Made by a program: the position numbers and the translations under genes. The notes below the pieces were generated by a model. That model was not told the DNA's origin, searched no databases, and saw nothing but the letters and a program-made list of their open reading frames with translations. A stretch of 64,000 bases of DNA, from assembly GCA_963676355.1 (NCBI GenBank), contig OY781093.1, forward strand, positions 744,001 through 808,000. The letters are read 5' to 3'. The DNA comes from JAGLOK01 sp963676355 (lineage in GTDB: Bacteria > Bacillota > Clostridia > Christensenellales > UMGS416). How positions within the stretch are numbered: position 1 is the stretch's first letter; each line of letters begins with the position of its first letter. This document shows positions 1 to 9,164 of the stretch, piece by piece.

Positions 1-93
1 ATAAAGCTGGGAACCCTTTTATCAAGGAAATCAAGAGCTGTTGCAAAACTAAAAAAGACGGTAAATGAATATTTGTTTAAGGAGGCAAAATAA
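1..93 (+). CDS. C-terminal end of a probable ECF-type RNA polymerase sigma factor (partial)
   Basis: Frame 1 is open from the window edge to the TAA at 91-93 and encodes about 30 residues. The piece contains KLGTLLSRKSRAVAKLKK, which resembles the end of sigma-70 region 4 (the GTVKSRLxRARxxLK pattern of the recognition helix) in ECF sigma factors. The stop overlaps the next start by one base (TAATG), so the two genes are probably translationally coupled. Only the tail is visible, so the identification rests on one short motif; another helix-turn-helix protein is possible. Confidence 0.5.
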   Translation: MKLGTLLSRKSRAVAKLKKTVNEYLFKEAK

Positions 94-563
94 TGAGAAA
101 GAATAAAGATGAATGCATGGCTATAGATGAAAGAAAAGTGGCCTGGAAAGTATTAAAAATAATTGGAATGATATTGCTTGGAATCTTGGTCGCAGCGTTA
201 TTGGGATTTGTGATCATGTGGCTGTGGAACTGGCTTATGCCAATGATTTTTGGCCTAACTACTATAACATACTGGCAGGGAATCGGCGTTTTCATACTTG
301 CTAAGATTATCTTTGGTGGTATCGGAAGCGGTAGCGGCGACAGTGAAAAGAAACATGAAAAGGGAACAATCCGCAGCGCGATCAGGGATGAAGTGAAAAA
401 AGAATTTGACAAAGAATTTGATAAGGACCATAAAAACTCACAAGCAAATGACGAAGAACAGTCTGAAACGCCTAAAAATAAAGACTATGATGTTCTTTAC
501 GAAAAATGGTGGGAACAGGAAGGCGAAAAGAGCTTTGAAAAATACATGGATGGTAATGAATAG
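93..563 (+). CDS. Small membrane protein coupled to the sigma-factor-like gene
   Basis: This 156-residue protein has a basic N-terminus, a hydrophobic segment at about residues 20-50 rich in Trp (IMWLWNWLMPMIFGL), a second hydrophobic stretch at about 60-75, then a Gly/Ser hinge and a long, highly charged cytoplasmic-type tail. The start at 93 is chosen because GGAGG lies 8 bases upstream and the ATG overlaps the upstream stop. There is no signal-peptide cleavage site. Position suggests a partner or modulator of the upstream sigma factor, but it lacks the HC-type zinc motif of classical anti-sigma factors. Its function is unknown. Confidence 0.8.
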   Translation: MRKNKDECMAIDERKVAWKVLKIIGMILLGILVAALLGFVIMWLWNWLMPMIFGLTTITYWQGIGVFILAKIIFGGIGSGSGDSEKKHEKGTIRSAIRDEVKKEFDKEFDKDHKNSQANDEEQSETPKNKDYDVLYEKWWEQEGEKSFEKYMDGNE

Positions 564-585
564 GAAAATATAATGATAGTTTTTG

Positions 586-614
586 CCGCGGAGTATGATT
601 TCTCCGCGGTTTTT
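586..614 (+). terminator. Rho-independent terminator
   Basis: A perfect 8-bp stem (CCGCGGAG at 586-593 with CTCCGCGG at 602-609) with an 8-base loop is followed by a T run. It closes the sigma-factor/membrane-protein unit. Confidence 0.9.
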
Positions 615-643
615 ATTTGTTTATAAATATTTTTCTTTTCTTT

Positions 644-672
644 TTGTTACGTTTTTATTAAAATAGTATTAT
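644..672 (+). promoter_or_regulatory. Putative sigma-A promoter of the phosphodiester glycosidase gene
   Basis: TTGTTA at 644-649 and TATTAT at 667-672 are separated by 17 bases. The element lies between the preceding terminator and the start codon at 700. Confidence 0.5.
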
Positions 673-699
673 CAAAAGTGTTAAGAGGGAATTGAAAAG

Positions 700-1791
700 A
701 TGAACGACGCTCTTTCTCCGTTAATGGAAAAAGGAAATATAAAAAGAAAAAAACGCAGAAAAGGAATGGGTATACTTATTGCTTTTTTTCTTATTGCAAT
801 AATTGCTGCCTCTGTGTATGTATTTTTGGATTCCGATGGCCTTGTGCTTGCAATGGAAAACGGATTTTTGGCATCTCAAGAAACACAAGGGCTGGTTACT
901 CCTGCTGTGGCGATTAAGACCTTGGTGCCGACTGATTTTGCGGGAGCGCTCAACGAGACGCCTAGTGTGGAGCTTGCGGTTGCCCAATACACCCTGACGC
1001 CTTCGCCTACGCAGTATGTAACTCCTGAGCCTTATATACACCCCGGTGTGCGTGATGACATGTTTACCGATGGCGAAATAGTCGCAGAGGATATGTCCTA
1101 TCACAGCCCAAATCTGAGCGTTGAAATAGAAGTCATTAAAAGCGGCGACAGTGTGGCATATGTAGCAGAAGTGTATTTTAATTCTTTAGAAAATTTCCTG
1201 CCAGTGTTTGCAGGCGGCAAATTCCATGGGGGATATGCGACGGTTTCCGAGCTTGCAGAGGAATATAACGCGGTTTTTGCTGTAAATTCTGATTCGTGTA
1301 CTGCTACAGACTATGGAATCATAATAAGAAACGGCGAAGTACTGCGCGAAGTCGTGGCGGCGGATCATCTTGCTATATTCAGCGATGGAGCTATGAAGTC
1401 TTTTTATCCAAGGAATATAAGCGGCGAGTATTTTCTTAAAAAAGATGCCGTCCATGTATTTAACTTCGGACCGATGCTATTAAATGCAGGCCAAAAAATT
1501 GATAGCTTTATGTATTCACACATACGCAAAGAACATCCGAGGACTGCAGTCGGAATGATTGAGCCCTATCACTATTATTTTGTGGTGGTAGACGGAAGAA
1601 GCGAATATTCAGATGGAATGACTTTGGAAGAGCTTTCGGCATTCATGGCAAGCTTGGGATGTGTGGATGCCTATAATCTGGATGGCGGCGGTTCATCCAC
1701 TATGGTGTTTAACGGAAAGCTTATAAATAAACCAGAGGGCGGCACAGAAGAGCGCGAACTGGACAGTGCTATTTTGTTTGTGGAAGAATAA
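700..1791 (+). CDS. Membrane-anchored phosphodiester glycosidase (NAGPA domain) protein
   Basis: This 363-residue protein has a Lys/Arg-rich N-terminus and one transmembrane anchor at about residues 24-44. A Pro/Thr-rich linker (about 95-120) leads into a phosphodiester glycosidase domain of the NAGPA/DUF2233 type. The signature end of that domain is visible as YNLDGGGSSTMVFNGKLINK, followed by a conserved acidic end. Characterised relatives remove GlcNAc from phosphodiester-linked glycans; in bacteria many are annotated only as exopolysaccharide-related. The domain is predicted to sit outside the membrane. The start is supported by AGAGGGA upstream. Neighbouring envelope genes agree with a surface-glycan role; the substrate is not known. 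Confidence 0.85.
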   Translation: MNDALSPLMEKGNIKRKKRRKGMGILIAFFLIAIIAASVYVFLDSDGLVLAMENGFLASQETQGLVTPAVAIKTLVPTDFAGALNETPSVELAVAQYTLTPSPTQYVTPEPYIHPGVRDDMFTDGEIVAEDMSYHSPNLSVEIEVIKSGDSVAYVAEVYFNSLENFLPVFAGGKFHGGYATVSELAEEYNAVFAVNSDSCTATDYGIIIRNGEVLREVVAADHLAIFSDGAMKSFYPRNISGEYFLKKDAVHVFNFGPMLLNAGQKIDSFMYSHIRKEHPRTAVGMIEPYHYYFVVVDGRSEYSDGMTLEELSAFMASLGCVDAYNLDGGGSSTMVFNGKLINKPEGGTEERELDSAILFVEE

Positions 1792-1796
1792 TTAGA

Positions 1797-2777
1797 TTAA
1801 TCAATAGTGGCTTTTATGTGTTCGATAAACCAGTCGGACACTTTTTTCATTCCCGACTCTGATACGTGGTTTATATCGGCATAATCGGTTAATTCCATAC
1901 CAAGATTATATTTTTTATCCATAAGGTTATAAGCATTTATATCATATCCTTGCTCTTCGAGGTGTTTTTCTATTGCATAATGACCGGATATTGATGATTG
2001 ATTCTTGATAAGTGGTGTTTTAATAAATTCAAGTTTAATATTATTTTCTTTGCACAACTCAATTACTTTATCCATATATTTAATATTTTGATTAGTTAGC
2101 ATGAATGATTTATCAATGTTGTGCACTAAACTTTCATTGTATCTTTCTGATAAATTGTTTTCGACTGTTACACTGGGCTCAGTACCTCGAGTTTCCGAGA
2201 AGGGTTTTTCCTTAGGTGTGAACATTCTTTTCACGGCAAGCTTAATGTGTTTTAAAGCAAAAATAAAACGTTCGGTTTTTCCGGATTCACGCATTATCTG
2301 AAAAACACCGTAGCCGTCGAAACCTAAGGTTGAAAACGCAGCTTTCAGTTTTAAAGGAGACATTTTCATACCATCAAGATTTGAAAGGGCAAGCCCTATT
2401 GCGTCTGTTTCTTTCATCCATGCTATTGTATCTTCAATAATAGAAAATTCTTCAACAACTATAACTTCCGGTTTTTGGTATTTTAAAGTTTCTACAAGAT
2501 TAAAATATAATTGTTTTATATTTTGCGCACCGCTGCTTAATATGACAGTGCTTTTGCCTGTTTCTTCTGTTATATATTCAGCATTGAACCCTGTGTGAAC
2601 ATGGGATGAACCCATTATTAGTATGTCGATATCTCCGTCATAAACATACTTCCAGCCATCATATACTTTATCATGATCATATGTCAGTGCTTCAAGAAAT
2701 GCAAAAATCGCAATAAAGACCATTACAAATGCAACTGCACGGATTATAACATATGTTTTTTTGTCGCTTCCAAACAT
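1797..2777 (-). CDS. SGNH/DltD-like protein, partner of the MBOAT acyltransferase
   Basis: The 326-residue product has one N-terminal membrane segment (about residues 8-28) and an SGNH-hydrolase-like extracellular domain. The GSSH motif that follows DILIM supplies the nucleophile-region Ser, and the C-terminal DYADINHVS supplies the Asp-xx-His pair. The start at 2777 is preferred over a longer reading because AGGAG sits just upstream and the longer form would overlap the MBOAT gene by about 100 bases. Only 8 bases separate it from the MBOAT stop. MBOAT plus SGNH/AlgX/DltD-type pairs O-acylate surface polymers, so this is probably the extracytoplasmic transferase step. The acceptor is unknown. 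Confidence 0.8.
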   Translation of the reverse strand: MFGSDKKTYVIIRAVAFVMVFIAIFAFLEALTYDHDKVYDGWKYVYDGDIDILIMGSSHVHTGFNAEYITEETGKSTVILSSGAQNIKQLYFNLVETLKYQKPEVIVVEEFSIIEDTIAWMKETDAIGLALSNLDGMKMSPLKLKAAFSTLGFDGYGVFQIMRESGKTERFIFALKHIKLAVKRMFTPKEKPFSETRGTEPSVTVENNLSERYNESLVHNIDKSFMLTNQNIKYMDKVIELCKENNIKLEFIKTPLIKNQSSISGHYAIEKHLEEQGYDINAYNLMDKKYNLGMELTDYADINHVSESGMKKVSDWFIEHIKATID

Positions 2778-2785
2778 TATATCTC

Positions 2786-4285
2786 CTAGAATTGAAAGTA
2801 TATAAACGAAGAGTCGCCCACGCCATAATAGCCAAGCAGTATTATTCCGAAGATGAGGGAAAGATAAACTACCCACCTTATAGGCCACGATCTTTTTTCC
2901 ATGAATTCACGTATGCTGATTTTAGTCTGCACTATCATAACACCCATGAGTATTGTAAGACTCATGATTATAAACGCCATATCGTTAATGGACAGATTCA
3001 TAAGCGAAAGAGTTTTTTTGATGCTTAATATATAATCGCCAAATGAGAAGATGCCGCGGATTATTATCATCGCTTCGCGCATGGAGTTTGCCCTAAACAA
3101 TATCCATGCAAAGCAGACAAGTGCAAATGTTATAAGCCCAGATATGAAGCCTGTAAGCTTCCACTCGCGTTTGATTTTAAGTGATGAAAGAAGCTTGTCT
3201 CTTGCGGGCTTTGAAAACCTGCCGATAAGAAGATACGTGCCGTGCAAAGCACCCCACATGACAAAACCCCAACTGGCGCCATGCCAAAGGCCTGAAACCA
3301 AAAATACAACCATTGTGTTAAACGCCCAGCGGAATTTGCCAACTCTTGAGCCGCCAAGGGGGATGTAGAGATAGTCTCTGAACCATGAAGAAAGTGATAT
3401 ATGCCACCTTCTCCAAAATTCTGATATTGATTTTGAAAAGTATGGACGATTAAAGTTTTTCATGATATCAAAACCCATGATGTTTGCAGAACCTATGGCT
3501 ATGTCAGTATAAGCTGAAAAGTCGCAGTATATCTGGATGGCAAAAAGGAAAGTTGCGATTATGAATGTCACGCCGTTATTTCCGCCCACCCTTGAAAAAA
3601 CATGATTTACCGTAGGGGCTATCCTGTCGGCTATAACCACTTTTTTAAACATTCCCCACAGTATAAGCAAAAATGCTTTGCGTGCACGAGAAACATCAAA
3701 CTTCATCACTTTATCAAATTGCGGCAATAGGTGTGATGAGCGCTCTATTGGACCTGCCACAAGCTGCGGGAAAAAGGATACAAACAGTGCATATTTTCCT
3801 ATGTTGCGAGAGGCTTTTATGGTGCCTCGGTAAACGTCCATGGTATACGACAGTGCTTGGAATGTATAAAAAGAAATTCCGACCGGCAGTATATACTTAA
3901 AATCCGGAAGGTTAATGCTTTTTCCGAGTGCTGCGGAAATTCTCTCGAATGTCAGAATCGCCATTGGAGAATATTTGAAGTACGCAAGTATTCCAATATT
4001 TAATGCAAATGATATTGCTACATATAAGTTTTTTCGGCGCTTGCATGTTTTAGCATCTGTTTTTTCAGAATCCAGCTTTTCATTTTCATGGCTTATAAAA
4101 TAGCCGCTTAAAAAGGTTATAATAGTTGATAATGCAATCAGCGCGGCATATGAAACATTCCAGCACATATAAAAGAAATAGCTTGCCGCAAGAAGCAATA
4201 TCCATCTGAATTTGTGAGGCAATAAAAAATATAAACCGATAACAATCGGCAAAAATAACACATATTGCAATGAGTTAAATAACAT
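2786..4285 (-). CDS. MBOAT family membrane-bound O-acyltransferase (AlgI/DltB-like)
   Basis: This 499-residue polytopic protein matches the AlgI/PatA-type MBOAT family: the N-terminal MLFNSLQYVLFLPIV opening, the FWRRWHISLSSWFRDYLYIPLGG-type block (seen as FWRRWHIS and YLYIPLGGSR) and the catalytic-His block SGLWHGASWGF. It is predicted to move acyl groups across the membrane for O-acylation of an exported polymer. The ATG at 4285 is used instead of the adjoining upstream TTG because GGAG is optimally spaced from it. It is the first gene of a two-gene operon with the SGNH-type protein. Which polymer is modified cannot be told from the sequence. Confidence 0.92.
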   Translation of the reverse strand: MLFNSLQYVLFLPIVIGLYFLLPHKFRWILLLAASYFFYMCWNVSYAALIALSTIITFLSGYFISHENEKLDSEKTDAKTCKRRKNLYVAISFALNIGILAYFKYSPMAILTFERISAALGKSINLPDFKYILPVGISFYTFQALSYTMDVYRGTIKASRNIGKYALFVSFFPQLVAGPIERSSHLLPQFDKVMKFDVSRARKAFLLILWGMFKKVVIADRIAPTVNHVFSRVGGNNGVTFIIATFLFAIQIYCDFSAYTDIAIGSANIMGFDIMKNFNRPYFSKSISEFWRRWHISLSSWFRDYLYIPLGGSRVGKFRWAFNTMVVFLVSGLWHGASWGFVMWGALHGTYLLIGRFSKPARDKLLSSLKIKREWKLTGFISGLITFALVCFAWILFRANSMREAMIIIRGIFSFGDYILSIKKTLSLMNLSINDMAFIIMSLTILMGVMIVQTKISIREFMEKRSWPIRWVVYLSLIFGIILLGYYGVGDSSFIYFQF

Positions 4286-4400
4286 CAATTACTCCGTATA
4301 ATAATTTTACTTCTAATATATTACTATAATGAGATGTGTTTTACAATAAGTTATAGATTCTGCCTTGCCAGTGGTTTCTTTTGCTAGTTCTTAAATAATT

Positions 4401-4431
4401 TTGTGATGAAGGTAAATTATGATGGTATAAT
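4401..4431 (+). promoter_or_regulatory. Putative extended -10 promoter of the CapA-like gene
   Basis: TATAAT at 4426-4431 is preceded by TGG (extended -10). A weak TTGTGA at 4401-4406 gives a long 19-base spacer, so recognition probably depends on the extended -10. Confidence 0.5.
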
Positions 4432-4461
4432 AGTTAATAAATATATTACTTGGCAGGGTAT

Positions 4462-5790
4462 ATGAAAAAACAGGTGGCAATCAAGATAATTGTGATTATA
4501 GCGATAGCTATGCTTTTTTCAACGCTTGTTGTCAATGATATTGCAGTCCAAAAAAAAGAAATCGTTTTAGCTGCAAATGTTGAAGCCGAAAAAACTGATG
4601 AAGAAAAAACACCTCTTAAGACTTCACCTTTGGTTAAGTTATCAAATGCATTAGAGCCCACACCGACACCTGAACCTACTATAGAGCCAGAGCCATACAC
4701 GGAGATTGTAATTGGCGCGGCTGGTGATATCATGATTCATGACAGACAGGTGATGGATGCGAATGCGGCTGGAGGAAAAGACGGATATTCTTTTTACCAT
4801 TGGTTTGAATATATAAAACCCGCTCTTTTATATCCTGATCTTATGATAGCAAACCTAGAGGGTCCTATAGCTGGAAGCGAGGAAGGATACAATGGTTATC
4901 CGAGGTTTAATTTTCCAGATGAAATTGTCCCTGCAATGCAGGATGCGGGAATTGATGTAGCACTAAATGCAAACAATCACATCTATGATAGGAAAATGGA
5001 AGGACTTTTGCGGACTTTGAAAGTTTTGGATGATTCTGAAATGTATCATACGGGTGCGTGGAGTTCTCCTGAAAAAAGAAACAAGCCTTTGGTTATTGAT
5101 GTAAAAGGGATAAAGGTGGGTATTGTTTCGGCAACTTATTCCCTCAATGGATTTGAAAAAGGGATTGACGATGAAGTTCTAAGCTGGCTTGTTTGCTATA
5201 TTGAGCCAGCGCAGGTGAAGGAACAGATTGAGCTTTGCAGAGAATATGGAGCTGAGACGGTTGTTGTTTGCCCACACATGGGAGATGAGCTTGAAACTGC
5301 ACCGAGGCAAGGCATAAGAGATTATGCGCACAGCTACATTGATATGGGAGCAGACATTGTGTTTGGCTGCCATCCGCATGTGCTCCAACCTGCTGAGATG
5401 TATGAAACTGTGCTTGAAGACGGAACGAATCACAAGGGAATCATTTTCTATTCTCTCGGAAACTTTGTCTCTGGAATGTACGGGGTTTCAAAGGAAGCAG
5501 GAGCGATAGCCTATGTGACGTTAATACGGGATAACTACACAAACGAAATTACTATAAAAGGTGTTGAATATCTGCCAACGAGCACTCTTCGCTATGGTAA
5601 ATACGAGGGCGGCGACTTATATCATATACTTCCTATCAGGCAATGCCTTGATTTTCCTGAGATGATAGATGCTATTAACCCGAGTAAAAGTTGTTTTTAC
5701 AGGATGGAGCATGAATGGGAAATCGCAGTGGAGATACTTGGCGATGATGTTGCGAAAATAAGAAAATACATGCCGGAAGTCGGTCAGTAA
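4462..5790 (+). CDS. CapA family protein (calcineurin-like phosphoesterase fold)
   Basis: The 442-residue protein has an N-terminal membrane anchor (about residues 3-25), a Thr/Pro/Glu linker, and a CapA/PgsA-type domain. Motifs seen are AAGDIMIHD, IANLEGPI, NANNHIYDR, CPHMGDE, GCHPHVLQP and YSLGNFVSG, which carry the metal-ligand residues of this family. Relatives take part in poly-gamma-glutamate or capsule handling and many are of unknown function. No pgs/cap synthesis genes are near. The ATG at 4462 (AGGG a few bases upstream) is preferred to an in-frame TTG at 4450. Its last 7 bases overlap the convergent radical SAM gene. Confidence 0.85.
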   Translation: MKKQVAIKIIVIIAIAMLFSTLVVNDIAVQKKEIVLAANVEAEKTDEEKTPLKTSPLVKLSNALEPTPTPEPTIEPEPYTEIVIGAAGDIMIHDRQVMDANAAGGKDGYSFYHWFEYIKPALLYPDLMIANLEGPIAGSEEGYNGYPRFNFPDEIVPAMQDAGIDVALNANNHIYDRKMEGLLRTLKVLDDSEMYHTGAWSSPEKRNKPLVIDVKGIKVGIVSATYSLNGFEKGIDDEVLSWLVCYIEPAQVKEQIELCREYGAETVVVCPHMGDELETAPRQGIRDYAHSYIDMGADIVFGCHPHVLQPAEMYETVLEDGTNHKGIIFYSLGNFVSGMYGVSKEAGAIAYVTLIRDNYTNEITIKGVEYLPTSTLRYGKYEGGDLYHILPIRQCLDFPEMIDAINPSKSCFYRMEHEWEIAVEILGDDVAKIRKYMPEVGQ

Positions 5791-6614
5791 ACGTAGCTCA
5801 GCCTTTTTCTTGCGACTTGCTTAAGCCTTGATAGTTTCTTTATCGTCTGAGCAGGCACATAGTTCATCTTATACATCGGCCTAAAAGGAATGATGTGGAG
5901 GGGTATTTTTTGATTTACCGTACAAATCCATGTTGTCAATTGTTCCATTTCCTCCTCAGAATCGTTGAATCCCGGGATTGCTAGAAATGTAAGCTCTATA
6001 TGAGTTTGCTTTGCCGCAATTTCAATGGTTTTCTGCACGTGTTCCAATTTTCCTCCACATGTTTTTCTGTAAAAATTAGGGTTCATTGATTTTATATCGA
6101 TATTCATCGCGGCGATGTAGGGAAGAAGCCTATTTAAGGGCTCCGGGTTTATGTAACCGTTTGTGACAAGCACTGTATCTTTTTTGTTTCTCATGGCAAC
6201 TTCAAGAATATACTCATACCATATTGTAGGCTCGTTATATGTAAAGGCTATGCCGATTGATTCGTTGAGTGAATCGGATATATTGAGAAGCTCATCTACT
6301 GGGATTTTTCTTAACGGAGGGTTGCTTTGCGATATGTGATAGTTTTGGCAAAATGAGCACCTAAAATTGCACCCTATTGTGCCAATAGACAATATATGAT
6401 TGCCTGGCTTCATGAGCCTGAGTGGCTTTTTTTCAATTGGATCTATTGCAAGGGATGAAACCATTTCGTATGTTTTGGTATAAAGTTTACCGTCAATATT
6501 TTCGCGCACTCGGCAAAGCCCAGCGCGCCCTTGGGCTATGGTGCACTCATGAGGACACAGAAGGCATTTTACTGAGTTTTCGCCAAACTCTCTGTAATAA
6601 AGAGCTTCTTTCAT
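5784..6614 (-). CDS. amrS: AmmeMemoRadiSam system radical SAM enzyme, C-terminally short
   Basis: This 276-residue radical SAM protein has the CX3CX2C cluster motif at C82, C86 and C89 (GCNFRCSFCQ) and an N-terminal Cys-rich segment (C17, C20, C24, C34) typical of the PflA-like AmrS family. It overlaps the upstream fused AmrB-AmrA gene by 4 bases (ATGA), so the two are co-translated. The family is conserved in anaerobes and archaea, but the physiological reaction is not settled. The protein ends at SYVY, where relatives normally continue for several tens of residues; the stop falls inside the convergent CapA gene end. The core TIM barrel looks intact. Confidence 0.88.
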   Translation of the reverse strand: MKEALYYREFGENSVKCLLCPHECTIAQGRAGLCRVRENIDGKLYTKTYEMVSSLAIDPIEKKPLRLMKPGNHILSIGTIGCNFRCSFCQNYHISQSNPPLRKIPVDELLNISDSLNESIGIAFTYNEPTIWYEYILEVAMRNKKDTVLVTNGYINPEPLNRLLPYIAAMNIDIKSMNPNFYRKTCGGKLEHVQKTIEIAAKQTHIELTFLAIPGFNDSEEEMEQLTTWICTVNQKIPLHIIPFRPMYKMNYVPAQTIKKLSRLKQVARKRLSYVY

Positions 6615-7996
6615 TTATGCCGCACAACCTTAAATCTTTGCATTTTGTAGTTTTCACTAGGGTCGATGCCTGCTTTTTCAAGAGCTATTTCCACTTGATA
6701 GTCAACTGTGTTAACCCCTTCAAGATTGGGAAGCAAAAGCCCTCGCTTAAATCCGCTGCTTACAATAACACCATATTCTTTTACATCAAGCTCATCTTTG
6801 CTTTTTATATCTTCCGCAGGGAACAATACATCCACCGATATTGTAAGGTCTGAAAGCTCGTGGGGAGCTATCGGGTTAAACCTAGGATCGCGTACTGCAG
6901 CGGAGATGGCGTTTGCAATAATCTCTTGTGCGATATTTTCACGGGTTGGCTGAGTAGTGCCGATGCAACCTCTTAGCCTTCCTTCCTTTTTAATTGAAAC
7001 AAAGACTCCGCTTTTGCTATGGTAGAACTCACGGCTTAAATCTTTAGGTGGATTTATTTTAATTCCGTTATTTACGTATTCGTGTATTGTTTTATATGCA
7101 AGTGCCACATATTCGTTATCATGCTTTTTGGCCGAGGAATAGTTTTCTGTTTTGCGCTTCATATACTCGTGTAAAACGCTGAATTCGATTTTTTCTTTTC
7201 TTATGATATGAGCTGTGGCATATCCTACTCCATAAGGGCCTTCATATGAATATACTTCGACTTCTGAATCATATCCTTCCAATGCGCCAATCATGAGTTC
7301 CAAAGGTTTCTGAGCGCATTGCCCTGCGTGCTCCAACATGTGTGGGTCGATATCAATAATGTCTATGTAACGTTTGTTTTTCAAGGCATCAACAATATAT
7401 TTGTCATACACAGGCCCCATCTTGTCATATTCATAAGGACCACTGTCGCTTAATTTATGCGACAGGTCGCCACTTATTAAAAGCACATCACTTTCATCCA
7501 GAACTTCAGAAATAATTCTTCCGGCTTCATACATTTCGGTTTTTGACAAGAAGCCGATGCTTATGTGTACGAGGTTAAAGTCACTGTATTTTTGAGTGAT
7601 AAAATAAAGCGGCACAAGTGCGCCGTGATCAAGATGTTCGGATATGTTGTACTCTTTTGTCGTGTCGTGATTTAATGCTAAGCAGATTATGCCGTTTGCG
7701 ATAAGCTCTTTGCACATTTTGTGTGCTTTCGGTTTGTCGCACTCAAATTCAAACTTTATCTCTTTGTGCCTGAATTTTGAAAAATCGCCACTTAGCTTAT
7801 CTAACGTGTTTATGCACAACGCATCTGAAAAGACATTTCCGTGCGGTGTGACAACAGCGATAGTTTTTGGCTTTATTGAGGCGATGCTTTCTGCGATTTT
7901 ATGCATGCCTTCTATGGTGTTTTGCGCCTTTTGTTCTTCACCGTTTCCTATTTCGGTTAATATGATTGGCGGATGCGGGGCTAAAAATAAATTCAT
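6611..7996 (-). CDS. amrA: Fused AmmeMemoRadiSam proteins B (MEMO) and A (AMMECR1)
   Basis: The 461-residue protein joins two domains. Residues 1 to about 265 form a MEMO/LigB-type (extradiol dioxygenase-like) fold, starting LFLAPHPPII and including VVTPHGNVFSD and LISGDLSHKL. Residues from about 290 to the end form an AMMECR1 domain with the invariant LRGCIGT block at 341-347. The same fusion is common in Clostridia. It precedes and overlaps the radical SAM gene by 4 bases, so all three system parts are made from one transcript. The biochemical role of the system is not established. Confidence 0.92.
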   Translation of the reverse strand: MNLFLAPHPPIILTEIGNGEEQKAQNTIEGMHKIAESIASIKPKTIAVVTPHGNVFSDALCINTLDKLSGDFSKFRHKEIKFEFECDKPKAHKMCKELIANGIICLALNHDTTKEYNISEHLDHGALVPLYFITQKYSDFNLVHISIGFLSKTEMYEAGRIISEVLDESDVLLISGDLSHKLSDSGPYEYDKMGPVYDKYIVDALKNKRYIDIIDIDPHMLEHAGQCAQKPLELMIGALEGYDSEVEVYSYEGPYGVGYATAHIIRKEKIEFSVLHEYMKRKTENYSSAKKHDNEYVALAYKTIHEYVNNGIKINPPKDLSREFYHSKSGVFVSIKKEGRLRGCIGTTQPTRENIAQEIIANAISAAVRDPRFNPIAPHELSDLTISVDVLFPAEDIKSKDELDVKEYGVIVSSGFKRGLLLPNLEGVNTVDYQVEIALEKAGIDPSENYKMQRFKVVRHK

Positions 7997-8097
7997 GATT
8001 TCATCTCCCTAAACCAAGCTATAATAATATTATAGCACTTTGCAAACCGCTTTATAAGTAGCTTCTCTATAAACTTAGGTCATTTTTAATGATAACT

Positions 8098-8976
8098 TTA
8101 TTTGTTTATAAACTGAATTATTTCAAGCTGTGCTTTTTTTGCGTCGGCTATGGGGAAAAGAACCCAATCGTGAAGCATATCTTTATATTCAAAGAAGGAT
8201 AAATCATAGTTTTCTTGCTTTGCTTTTTTCTTAAATCTTAGTGCATCGATATATAATATGTCTTTTGTTCCCATGAAAAGGGCAATTTCACCGATGTTTG
8301 AGGAATCACCATAATATGGTGAGCACAGAGGATCTTTCGTGTCTAAGTCTCCAGCATAGTCTTTGCCGTTTTCTTTTAGCTCACTGCGACTTAAAAGGAA
8401 ATCATTATTTTGCAAATCTTCGGGTATTTCAGTGTCCATTGAAACGTCCAGCCATGGAGATAAAAGAACAATCTTTTTTGGTTTAGGCGAGATATTGTTT
8501 TTCTTTATAAGCTGTGCCATAACTAGCGCAAGCCCGCCGCCTGCGGAATCGCCCAACAATACTATATTATCTTTACATGAAGATTTAAACAGCGTTGAGT
8601 ATACCTCCATCACAGTATTGACATTGCTTTTGCACTTGTGCTTAGGTGCAAGGGGATAGTCAACAAAGGTTGCTTTGCATGGAATCGCTTTTAATAAATT
8701 GTCAAGCAGCACCCAGTGAAAAAAAGTTGAAGGATAGCGATATGCACCTCCGTGTAGAAAAACTATGTGAGTATCTGAGTTTTTGTCAGAAGCAAGAGTA
8801 TAGCAGTTTCTTCCTGCAATTTTTTCGGTGACAACATCATACTTTCTTGAAATTATACGAGGAGGGCTGTTAAACTTAGGGTTATCAAATATTTTTTTCT
8901 TGCTTCGCTTGCCCACGTCTTTCACTTTTAAAAACTTGAGCAGTTTATAGAGCTTGCTTGATTGGATTGCTTTCAT
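8098..8976 (-). CDS. Alpha/beta hydrolase of the hormone-sensitive-lipase family
   Basis: The 292-residue protein shows the HSL-family oxyanion motif HGGAY (75-79), the nucleophile motif GDSAGGG (142-148), an Asp in GTKDIL and a His in MLHDWVLF that complete a Ser-Asp-His triad. No signal peptide is seen, so it is cytoplasmic. Known relatives hydrolyse short acyl esters. It stands alone on the minus strand upstream of the MEMO fusion, with a 100-base gap between them. A GAAAGAAG stretch upstream of the ATG serves as a weak ribosome site. The substrate is unknown. Confidence 0.88.
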   Translation of the reverse strand: MKAIQSSKLYKLLKFLKVKDVGKRSKKKIFDNPKFNSPPRIISRKYDVVTEKIAGRNCYTLASDKNSDTHIVFLHGGAYRYPSTFFHWVLLDNLLKAIPCKATFVDYPLAPKHKCKSNVNTVMEVYSTLFKSSCKDNIVLLGDSAGGGLALVMAQLIKKNNISPKPKKIVLLSPWLDVSMDTEIPEDLQNNDFLLSRSELKENGKDYAGDLDTKDPLCSPYYGDSSNIGEIALFMGTKDILYIDALRFKKKAKQENYDLSFFEYKDMLHDWVLFPIADAKKAQLEIIQFINK

Positions 8977-9090
8977 ATTATCTTCTTTCTATGCTTACAA
9001 AAACATTATACTTGTAGTTTACTCTCTTATAAAGCTGTTTTTGAAAGGAATGCGAATTATTGAGGATATATTTATCTTTTCGTATTAATG

Positions 9091-9120
9091 TTGGACACAT
9101 GGCACACAGTGGCATATAAT
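9091..9120 (+). promoter_or_regulatory. Putative sigma-A promoter
   Basis: TTGGAC at 9091-9096 and a perfect TATAAT at 9115-9120 are separated by 18 bases, about 45 bases before the next start codon. Confidence 0.5.
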
Positions 9121-9164
9121 CATATGGTGAATAGTTGAAAATAACACTTATTTAGGGAGCTTTA

